Source: Pseudomonadota bacterium (lineage in GTDB: Bacteria > Pseudomonadota > Gammaproteobacteria > Burkholderiales > Burkholderiaceae_C). From it: a DNA stretch of 9,182 nucleotides. Below the pieces are notes generated by a model, which was not told the origin of the DNA, did no database searches, and saw nothing but the letters and a program-made list of their open reading frames with translations. This document shows, piece after piece, positions 1 through 5,391 of the stretch (within the stretch, counting starts at the first letter, position 1; each line of letters starts with the position of its first letter). The stretch lies in contig JAEXBL010000261.1 in the NCBI GenBank assembly GCA_023394015.1, positions 1-9,182 of the forward strand. Direction: 5' to 3'. Made by a program: the position numbers and the translations under genes.

Positions 1-337
1 CACCCACGGCCAGCACCGGCAGCGAACTGGCGCGCTGCAGGCCCGCGGCGGCACGCGCCTCGTCCACGCGCAGCACGGCCACGCGCAGGTCGCTGTTGTG
101 TGCCAGCGCGGCCTGCTGCAGGGCCTGCAGGTCGGGGTCAGCGATCAACTCTGCCCAGTGCAGCACCGGCAAGGCGGCGCCGCTGGCCGATGTGGCGGCT
201 GGCAGCGCCGGGTACTGGGCCGGCAGCGCGGCCGGCGGCGCCTCGGGCTGCGGCGGTGCAGCGCAGGCGGCCAGCACGGCGGCGCACAGCAAGGCACTCA
301 ATCGGCCGGGCAGGGCTGTGACAGGACTTTCGCTCAT
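1..337 (-). CDS. Outer-membrane efflux lipoprotein (OprM/NodT type), N-terminal part only
   Basis: Only the first 112 residues are in the window; the gene runs off the left edge. The start is ATG at 337-335, the only plausible one because an in-frame stop lies just upstream (near 380). There is no strong ribosome binding site next to it. Residues 13-25 form a hydrophobic signal ending in a lipobox, LAAC, with Cys25 as the predicted lipidated residue. An Ala/Pro-rich linker follows. From about residue 61 the sequence matches the first helix of the outer-membrane factor family (W..L..DP.LQ.L...AL..N.DLR.A..RV.EARA). Family members form trimeric channels that carry substrates across the outer membrane for RND or ABC-type pumps with a periplasmic adaptor. 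Here it is the first gene of its transcript and divergent from a TetR repressor. Adaptor and pump genes are expected beyond the left edge, but they are not visible, so pump class and substrate are unknown. Confidence 0.88.
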   Translation of the reverse strand, partial: MSESPVTALPGRLSALLCAAVLAACAAPPQPEAPPAALPAQYPALPAATSASGAALPVLHWAELIADPDLQALQQAALAHNSDLRVAVLRVDEARAAAGLQRASSLPVLAVG

Positions 338-383
338 GGATTGTGGGGGTACGCGGCCTTCAGGATGAAGGCGCGTTGTGATT

Positions 384-409
384 TATAATTCATCGGTAGT
401 TGAATTATA
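384..409. promoter_or_regulatory. Perfect inverted repeat, probable TetR operator between divergent genes
   Basis: The arms TATAATTCA (384-392) and TGAATTATA (401-409) are exact inverted repeats of nine bases separated by eight bases. This is the usual size for a TetR-family operator. It sits in the only intergenic gap between the efflux lipoprotein and the TetR gene, and it is far more AT-rich than its surroundings. Each arm contains TATAAT reading towards the centre of the palindrome, so each can serve as a -10 box for one of the two genes. A dimer bound here should block both promoters. Binding by this particular regulator is inferred. Confidence 0.75.
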
Positions 410-433
410 GGCCGTGATGAAAAGTGCTTGCAA
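404..433 (-). promoter_or_regulatory. Candidate sigma-70 promoter of the efflux lipoprotein gene
   Basis: Read on the minus strand, TTGCAA (433-428) is followed after 18 bases by a perfect TATAAT (409-404). Transcription would start near 397, about 60 bases before the ATG at 337. The -10 box lies inside one arm of the palindrome, so repressor binding would exclude RNA polymerase. A plus-strand counterpart for the repressor has TATAAT at 384-389, but no good -35 at the right distance. Confidence 0.55.
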
Positions 434-443
434 GCGGAGGCAG

Positions 444-491
444 ATGCCCGGCATGCAAGGCTTGACCGCCGAATCATATGGACACGCGTGA
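444..491 (+). other. Possible 15-codon leader ORF overlapping the tetR start
   Basis: ATG at 444 is preceded by GGAGG (436-440) with a short spacing of three bases. It opens 15 codons ending at TGA 489-491, thirteen bases past the tetR ATG in another frame. The tetR start itself has no visible Shine-Dalgarno sequence. Ribosomes could therefore load on the leader and reach tetR by coupling. This is inference; the short reading frame could also be chance. Confidence 0.3.
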
Positions 492-1188
492 CACTGCCGT
501 TTCCCGTTCCGCTGGGGCGCCGCGTCGCCGTGGCCGCCCGCCCAAGCAGGTCGCCGGGCCGGCGCCGGGCCGCGAGCGGCTGCTGCAGGCGGCGCAGGAG
601 CACTTCTGCCGCCATGGCTTCGAGCAGGCCAGCCTGCGCGCCATCGGCCAGCAGGCCGGGGTGGACGCCGCGCTGGTGGCGCACCACTTCGGCTCCAAGG
701 CCGAGCTGTGGGGCGCGGTGGTGGAGGACATGATCGAGCGCCGCAGCGGCCACCTGCAGGCGCTGCAGGGCATCGCGGCGGCTTCCGGCCCGCTGGTGGC
801 GCGCGTCACGGCCTTGCTGGACTACTGGGTGGACTTTGTTGCACAGGCACAGGACCTGTTCATCTTCTTCTTCCGCGAATGGGTGGCGCCGGGCGAGCGC
901 TTCGACATACTGGCCGACCGGCTGGTGCGCCCCGGCTACGACATCTGCCGCCCGCTGTGGCGCGAGGCCAGCGCCGCCGGCCTGCTGGCCACGCGCAACC
1001 CGGCCATGTTCCATGTCGCGCTGCTGGGCCTGCTGTGTACCACGCTGCACTCGCGAACGCTGATCAGCCGCCTGAGCGGCCAGCCGACCTCGATGCGCAC
1101 CCTGACCAAGGCCTTGCGCGAAGACCTTCACGCCTGGCTCAAGACGCCCCTGTCGGCAGATCAGGGCGCCGGTCAGCGCTTGTTGTAG
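478..1188 (+). CDS. TetR/AcrR-family transcriptional repressor (CecR-like C-terminal domain)
   Basis: The protein has 236 residues, somewhat longer than the roughly 200 typical of the family because of a basic N-terminal tail. That tail contains RRRGRPPK (16-23), whose RGRP core resembles an AT-hook. The DNA-binding domain spans about 32-80. It has the classic helix-turn-helix (SLRAIGQQAGVDAALVAHHFGSKAEL, residues 52-77), including the diagnostic HHFGSK. The helical C-terminal ligand/dimer domain (about 85-220) contains F-FREWVAPGERFDIL and resembles regulators of the CecR type. Those regulators often control a neighbouring outer-membrane factor, adaptor and ABC exporter. ATG 478 is the first start after an in-frame stop at 463-465. 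The gene is divergent from an efflux lipoprotein and most likely represses both it and itself through the palindrome at 384-409. Inducer unknown. Its stop overlaps the end of a minus-strand reading frame by 16 bases. Confidence 0.92.
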   Translation: MDTRDTAVSRSAGAPRRRGRPPKQVAGPAPGRERLLQAAQEHFCRHGFEQASLRAIGQQAGVDAALVAHHFGSKAELWGAVVEDMIERRSGHLQALQGIAAASGPLVARVTALLDYWVDFVAQAQDLFIFFFREWVAPGERFDILADRLVRPGYDICRPLWREASAAGLLATRNPAMFHVALLGLLCTTLHSRTLISRLSGQPTSMRTLTKALREDLHAWLKTPLSADQGAGQRLL

Positions 1189-1455
1189 GCCTCGATCGGC
1201 TCGTCGTTGGGCTGCGCGAACAGCGCGCGCAACTCGTCGGACAGCGGCAGGTTCAGGCTGAGGTTGCGCGGCGCGATCGGTTGCGTGAACCACTGGCCGT
1301 GGTGCCTGGCCCATCTCGCCCGAGCTTGCGCAGCAACTGCACTACCGTGCTGCCGGTGGTGGCGGCCACGGTCTTGCGCCTGCCGAGCAGCGCGTGCCAC
1401 CAAGTTGCCGCCGCCGGACAGGCGGTGCGGCCTGGCACGCGATCAGGCGCCAACA
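1173..1455 (-). pseudogene. Probable broken gene remnant, product not recognised
   Basis: This covers the gap between tetR and ubiM. The distal part (1173 to about 1300, minus strand) reads as a protein end with good codon bias: HHGQWFTQPIAPRNLSLNLP, then LSDELRALFAQPNDEPIEAYNKR to a TGA at 1175-1173. Upstream of about 1305 this frame degenerates into low-complexity Arg/Ala/Gln/His. The frame shifted by one carries protein-like, GC3-rich codons instead (WWHALLGRRKTVAATTGSTVVQLLRKLGR, roughly 1310-1410). A frameshift near 1300-1312 would join the two. Even so, no full-length domain or convincing start appears, and the 5' end is lost against ubiM (stop at 1474). It may be a decayed gene or, less likely, a small real gene of 76 codons starting at 1403. 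I do not recognise the family. Confidence 0.4.
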
Positions 1456-1473
1456 GCCGTCAAGCCAGGCGCA

Positions 1474-2685
1474 TCAATGCCCGCCCGCGAGCTGCGCCGC
1501 AATGGCGCGCTTGAACGGCGTCACGCGCTCGGCCACACGCAGCACGGCGTTGCGCAGCAGGCGCGCGGGCTCGCCTTCAGCGGTGTAGAGCGTGGCCACC
1601 AGGCGCGTGGCCTCGTACAGCGGGCGCGTGGCCAGGCGGTGCGTGCGCTGGTAGCGCGCCAGCGGCTCGGGCGCGCCGATGTCGCGGCCGGCGGCGTGGG
1701 CCTGCAGCAGCTCGCGCGACAGCGCCTCCACGCTCAGCAGGCCGAAGTTGAAGCCGTGCGCCGTCACCGGGTGCATGCCCACCGCCGCGTCGCCCACGCA
1801 GGCAAAGCGCGTGGCCACCAGGCGGTGCGGGTACACGCCCACCAGCGGGTAGGCGTGGCGCGTGCTGGTGAGCTGCATGCTGCCCAGGCGCGCGTCGAAG
1901 CGGCGCGTGATCTCGGCGCTGAAGGCCGCCGCGTCCAGCGTCAGTAGCGGCTCGATCTGCTGGTGCGGCAGCGTCAGCACCACCGAGGCGCGGTGCGCGC
2001 CCGTGGCCGGGTCGTCGTTCATCGGCAGCAGTGCCAGCGTCTGGCCGTGGCCGAACCACTCCCAGGCTTCGTGGTGGTGCGGCTCGGCGTGGGTGAACTG
2101 GCTGACCAGCATGCTGCGCCCAAAGTCGTGCATGGCCGCGCCAATGCCCACGGCGCGCCGCGTGGTCGAGAGGCGGCTGTCGGCCGCCACCAGCAGCCGC
2201 GCCGTGTGCGTGGCGCCGCTGGCCAGCGTGACCTGCGCGGCGCCCTCATCCACGGCCACCCGTGCCACGCCGTCGCCGGCAATCACGCTGATGTCGCCAT
2301 GCTGCGCGGCGCTGGCCTGCACCTCCTCCCACGCGGCGCGGCGGATCAGGTGGTTCGACACCAGCCAGCCCAGCTCGTCGCGCCGCGTCAGCCCGTGGCC
2401 GATCACCATGGTGAAGGGCGAGGGCCCGTTCATCACCCGCGCATCGCGCAGCGGCGACAGCGCTGCCGGGTCGACACCCTCGATGCGCGCCCACAGCCCC
2501 AGCCGTCGCAGCGTGGCCGTCGAAGGCTGCGTCAGCGCGATCTCGCGCCCGTCGAAGGCCGGCCTCGCCAGGGCGTCCTGGTCTTGCTGCTCCACGATGC
2601 CGATGGCCAGGCCCCGCCCCGAAAGCGCCCGCGCCAGGCACAGGCCCGCCGGGCCGGCGCCGCTGATGAGCAGGTCGAAGTGCAT
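1474..2685 (-). CDS. ubiM: UbiM-type FAD-dependent ubiquinone-biosynthesis hydroxylase
   Basis: The protein has 403 residues and belongs to the UbiH/Coq6 flavoprotein monooxygenase family. The N-terminal FAD-binding loop is GAGPAG (9-14), and Glu32 ends the second strand as expected for ribose binding. FDGREIALT (44-52) follows. The central NADPH/FAD motif is AADS (167-170), where related enzymes have GADG. The second FAD motif is VGDAAVGMHPVTAHGFNFGL (297-316). AHGFNFGL, SNHLIRRAAWE and PLRDARVMNG match my memory of the Neisseria UbiM group rather than UbiH, UbiI or UbiF. Family enzymes use O2 and reduced FAD to hydroxylate the ubiquinone ring; Neisseria UbiM has been reported to serve all three ring positions. 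ATG 2685 is chosen because the extra six residues from an upstream TTG (2703) are not family-like. The Shine-Dalgarno is weak. An FNR-type box lies about 37 bases upstream of the ATG, at 2722-2735. Confidence 0.85.
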   Translation of the reverse strand: MHFDLLISGAGPAGLCLARALSGRGLAIGIVEQQDQDALARPAFDGREIALTQPSTATLRRLGLWARIEGVDPAALSPLRDARVMNGPSPFTMVIGHGLTRRDELGWLVSNHLIRRAAWEEVQASAAQHGDISVIAGDGVARVAVDEGAAQVTLASGATHTARLLVAADSRLSTTRRAVGIGAAMHDFGRSMLVSQFTHAEPHHHEAWEWFGHGQTLALLPMNDDPATGAHRASVVLTLPHQQIEPLLTLDAAAFSAEITRRFDARLGSMQLTSTRHAYPLVGVYPHRLVATRFACVGDAAVGMHPVTAHGFNFGLLSVEALSRELLQAHAAGRDIGAPEPLARYQRTHRLATRPLYEATRLVATLYTAEGEPARLLRNAVLRVAERVTPFKRAIAAQLAGGH

Positions 2686-2721
2686 GGCGCCACAGCCTAG
2701 CAAAGTGGCCCGCGCTCAACG

Positions 2722-2735
2722 TTGATCGGTATCAA
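2722..2735. promoter_or_regulatory. Perfect FNR/ANR-type binding site upstream of ubiM
   Basis: TTGATCGGTATCAA is an exact match to the TTGAT-N4-ATCAA consensus of the oxygen-sensing FNR/ANR regulators. Its centre (2728.5) is about 43 bases upstream of the ubiM ATG. It overlaps a second palindrome, TCAACGTTGA (2716-2725). On the minus strand a weak -10, TAGGCT (2699-2694), would put the site near -41.5, the usual activating position. That would leave almost no 5' leader, however, so repression is equally possible. The match is seen directly; the regulation is inferred. Confidence 0.6.
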
Positions 2736-2980
2736 GCACGTCGGCAGGCTTGGTGCTGTTGAGAGGTGTCATGCCGACTGGTGCCAAGCAGACGATCATG
2801 TGTCGCCCTGCTCTACCCGCAGGGTAACGCCGGCGAGCAACTTTGCCAGCCTCGTCCCTCTGGAGTCCGTTGATCTGGATCGCTTTTTTCAAATCAAAAC
2901 CATCCGCCCAGTGGCGCAGCTCAATGCCGACGAGTTAGCATTCAGTAGCGTTATTTTCAAATAGTCCTCCCTGTTTCAAG
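2736..2980. other. Gene-poor, AT-richer intergenic stretch
   Basis: No confident gene lies between ubiM and the secreted protein. The plus strand is open without a stop from 2722 to 2964. The end of that frame, LVPLESVDLDRFFQIKTI and onward to VIFK before TAG at 2962-2964, is protein-like, but it has no good start or ribosome binding site and codon use unlike the neighbours. It could be the tail of a lost gene. A second candidate is an 18-codon ORF at 2771-2827 preceded by GAGAGG (2761-2766). A seven-base inverted repeat, GTCGGCA/TGCCGAC, flanks a 25-base loop near 2740-2778; it is too weak to call a terminator. Confidence 0.4.
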
Positions 2981-3020
2981 TATAATTTGCGATAGGTGAA
3001 TTGAATAAGCTCAGAGAGGT
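2981..3020 (+). promoter_or_regulatory. -10 box and ribosome binding site of the IPTL-CTERM protein gene
   Basis: TATAAT at 2981-2986 is a perfect -10 box lying 39 bases before the ATG, which puts the transcript start near 2993. No recognisable -35 stands at 16-18 bases, so an activator may be needed. The Shine-Dalgarno sequence AGAGAGG (3013-3019) lies six bases before ATG 3026 and fixes the start. Confidence 0.6.
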
Positions 3021-3025
3021 TACCT

Positions 3026-4717
3026 ATGCGTACTTGGTTGAAAGCAGCCAGTGGGCTGTTGGGATGTCGGTTTGCAGGGGCCGTTGCCTTAGGCGTGGCC
3101 TTGATGGGTTTGATGGGCGTGCCAGCTCACGCCGGTTTTGTCAACGGAGATTTCGAGGCAGGCAACACGGGCTGGGAAGTGCGTGGCTATCGGAATAATG
3201 GGGTGGCGACAATGCCGCCCGTGTCTTTTGGCGATCTGGGCCTAGTTGAACAAGCGGGTAACGAGACATTCACTCTGTCCACTGGACAGCACACTGTCAC
3301 CTCGTTTCCGGACCACGATCCAGCGCTGCTCAAAATTCCCTACGAAGGAACGCAGTCCGGCCACGTGAACGGTAACTCCACCACGGGCGGCCAGCGTATT
3401 ACCGGGCGGAAGACTACCGCCATCACCCAGACCATCACCACGACCTCGGCGGACGTGTCTGCCAGTGACGGTCTGATCCATGTGCGCATGATGATTGCGC
3501 CCGTGCTTTCGGACCCGGGGCACTCACCGAAAGAGCAACCCTACTTCTTTATCGAGGTGGTCAACGTAACGCAAGGCACCACGGTCTACTCGATGTTCAA
3601 CTACGCCAACCAGCCAGGCGTAGCGTGGAAGACGGTGGGGAGCTTCAAGTACACCGACTGGCAGCCCGTTGACGTGCCGGTGAGCGGGGCAGTGGTCGGC
3701 GATCAGATCATGCTCCGCATCGTCGCCGCGGGCTGCAGCCCGTCGGCTCACGGTGGCGACATTTATGTCGATGCGGTCCGTACCGGCGCCGCCGCCGGCC
3801 TGGCGATTGCCGCCACTGGCCCGGCCAGTTCGTTTCCGGGCAACCATATCACTTACACCTACAACTACAGCAACAACGGTGCCGCAGGCACCACCGGCAA
3901 CAAAGTGACCGTGGTGGCGCCGCAGGTGCGACAGCAATCGTCGACCACGGTGCTGGATTTGTCCTACGCCAGTCTCAATGTGCCGGCAGGCGTGACTTGC
4001 ACCACGCCAGCCGTGGGTTCACCGGGCACCGTTGAATGCGACGTGGGCAGTCTGTCTGCCGGGGGCAGCGGCAGCTTCCAGATCACATGGACCATTCCAA
4101 ACAACGCCTCCACCACTCCGCCCACCAACGTCGTCGGGCACGGTAACTACAACATCCAGGCCACCGGTATCCCACCGGCAAGCGGTCCACTGGTGAACAC
4201 CATCTTGCTGCCCGCCAGCACGCCTCAAACCGATCTGGAAATCACGGTTGACGACGGCGTCACCACACTGGCGCCCAACGCGACAACCACCTACACCATC
4301 GTGGTGACCAACCACGGCCCAACCGCCGTGAATGGGGCGCCACTGAACCAAGTGTCCAGCGGCGTCACCCTGGGGGCGTGGACTTGCGTCGGTGCCGGCG
4401 GGGCCAGCTGCAGTGCAGCCGCGGGCAGTGGAGCGCTCAGTGGCGTGACCGTGAACCTGGGTGTAGGCCAGAGCGTGACGATCACGCAGGCTGGCACGGC
4501 GGGTATATCCGGCACCACGGACACGCGCGTGACCGTGGCCACGCCCTCGGGCGTACCTGACAGCGATTCGACCAACAACTCGGACCAGGACGTCAATACC
4601 CTCGTTGCCGGAGCAGCAGGGGGACCCACGCCCGTGCCCACTCTGGGCATCTGGAGCCTGCTGGGTTTGATGACCATGGTCTCGTTCCTGGGCGTGCGCC
4701 GTCGGCGCAGGGCGTAA
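3026..4717 (+). CDS. Secreted protein with DUF11-like repeats and IPTL-CTERM-like sorting signal
   Basis: The protein has 563 residues. Residues 1-36 form a signal peptide with cleavage after AHA. Residues 37 to about 253 are a beta-rich domain opening with GFVNGDFEAGNTGW, an opening seen in jelly-roll/carbohydrate-binding-like surface domains. Two DUF11-type Ig-like repeats follow, at about 257-395 and 402-527. Each contains a close Cys pair (325/338 and 454/462) that could form a disulfide. The second repeat has the typical DLEITVDDGVTTLAPNATTTY opening and SDSTNNSD end. The C-terminus has a VPTLGIW motif (537-543), a hydrophobic helix and RRRRRA. This is a variant of the IPTLxxWG-CTERM tail handled by exosortase H in other bacteria, with Val for Ile and Ser for Gly. 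I infer that it is exported, processed and placed at the cell surface. Its role is unknown. Base composition is visibly less GC-rich and codon use less extreme than in flanking genes. A terminator follows directly. Confidence 0.88.
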   Translation: MRTWLKAASGLLGCRFAGAVALGVALMGLMGVPAHAGFVNGDFEAGNTGWEVRGYRNNGVATMPPVSFGDLGLVEQAGNETFTLSTGQHTVTSFPDHDPALLKIPYEGTQSGHVNGNSTTGGQRITGRKTTAITQTITTTSADVSASDGLIHVRMMIAPVLSDPGHSPKEQPYFFIEVVNVTQGTTVYSMFNYANQPGVAWKTVGSFKYTDWQPVDVPVSGAVVGDQIMLRIVAAGCSPSAHGGDIYVDAVRTGAAAGLAIAATGPASSFPGNHITYTYNYSNNGAAGTTGNKVTVVAPQVRQQSSTTVLDLSYASLNVPAGVTCTTPAVGSPGTVECDVGSLSAGGSGSFQITWTIPNNASTTPPTNVVGHGNYNIQATGIPPASGPLVNTILLPASTPQTDLEITVDDGVTTLAPNATTTYTIVVTNHGPTAVNGAPLNQVSSGVTLGAWTCVGAGGASCSAAAGSGALSGVTVNLGVGQSVTITQAGTAGISGTTDTRVTVATPSGVPDSDSTNNSDQDVNTLVAGAAGGPTPVPTLGIWSLLGLMTMVSFLGVRRRRRA

Positions 4718-4743
4718 AAAGGACGCGCCTTCAGCCTGTCATG

Positions 4744-4767
4744 AAAAGCCGGGCTTGCCCGGCTTTT
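4744..4767 (+). terminator. Intrinsic terminator after the IPTL-CTERM protein gene
   Basis: AAAAGCCGGG (4744-4753) pairs perfectly with CCCGGCTTTT (4758-4767) around a CTTG loop, and TTTTCTTCTTTCTTT follows. It is 26 bases after the stop codon. It lies only 25 bases before the next start, which leaves no room for a separate promoter in between. Confidence 0.9.
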
Positions 4768-4792
4768 CTTCTTTCTTTCCGGAGCTTGGCTT

Positions 4793-5293
4793 GTGAAACT
4801 GAACTTGTGCTGCGCGGCGATACTCGGCTTGTTGACCCTGGAGGCAGTTGCCACGCCGTCAGGCTGGCCGGTGCGCCAGCCGGGTCTGTGGCAGATTGAC
4901 GTACAGGTCGGCACTGCACCGCCGGTGCAGGTGCGTCAATGCACTTCGCCCGAGGTCGATGTGGATACTTTCATGTCCATCGTGCCGGCGCAGGAGAACT
5001 GTCGGCGCCAGGTGCACCGGCTGGCGCAGGACAAATGGCGGGTGGCGACGGTGTGCGAAATCCATGGCCACGCGGCACATGGCGATGTGCGCTTCGAAGG
5101 CGACCCCAAGAAGGCCTACAACGGCAGTTACTCGGTTCGTAAACCACACCAGTTGCCCCTCGAAACCGGCTCCTTCCGGGCGCGCTATCTGGGCCCGTGC
5201 GAAGCGAGCCTGAAACCGGGTGAAATGTTGCTTCCCAACCGTGTCAAGGTAGATACGACCCAGCGGCACGACGAGCACGATCACCAGCATTGA
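4793..5293 (+). CDS. DUF3617-family periplasmic protein with His-rich tail
   Basis: The protein has 166 residues. GTG 4793 is chosen because GGAG (4781-4784) lies eight bases upstream and the frame opens directly with a signal peptide (MKLNLCCAAILGLLTLEAVA, likely cleaved after residue 20). The mature part shows the DUF3617 pattern: QPGLWQID (29-36), four spaced cysteines (50, 70, 88, 136), a KWRVATVC strand (81-88), and late GD, Y and PG positions. These are consistent with a small secreted beta-sheet domain with two disulfides. Members are widespread in proteobacteria and have no established function. Unusually, the last eight residues are HDEHDHQH, which could bind a metal ion. The permease gene follows after 98 bases on the same strand, but nothing else links the two. 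Transcription probably comes from read-through of the preceding terminator or a promoter inside the upstream gene. Confidence 0.8.
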   Translation: MKLNLCCAAILGLLTLEAVATPSGWPVRQPGLWQIDVQVGTAPPVQVRQCTSPEVDVDTFMSIVPAQENCRRQVHRLAQDKWRVATVCEIHGHAAHGDVRFEGDPKKAYNGSYSVRKPHQLPLETGSFRARYLGPCEASLKPGEMLLPNRVKVDTTQRHDEHDHQH

Positions 5294-5391
5294 TGCCGAG
5301 GGGCTAGCGCAAGCGATGTCAGAGGGCGTGCCGGGTGCGCAAGTCACCCTTCAGAGCGCCTGGAGAAGGCGTTGCAAGGCATGATCAGGCC

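Noticed and set aside
334..1314. Long minus-strand open frame across tetR
   Set aside because: It is low-complexity Arg/Gln/Ala-rich and opposite a well-supported TetR gene; an artefact of high GC content.
2686..2703. TTG start extending ubiM by six residues
   Set aside because: The extra residues do not resemble flavoprotein N-termini; the FAD loop is correctly spaced from ATG 2685.
5335..5391. Upstream GTG start for the permease
   Set aside because: It would add 19 residues unlike the family N-terminus ahead of the membrane-anchor start at 5392.
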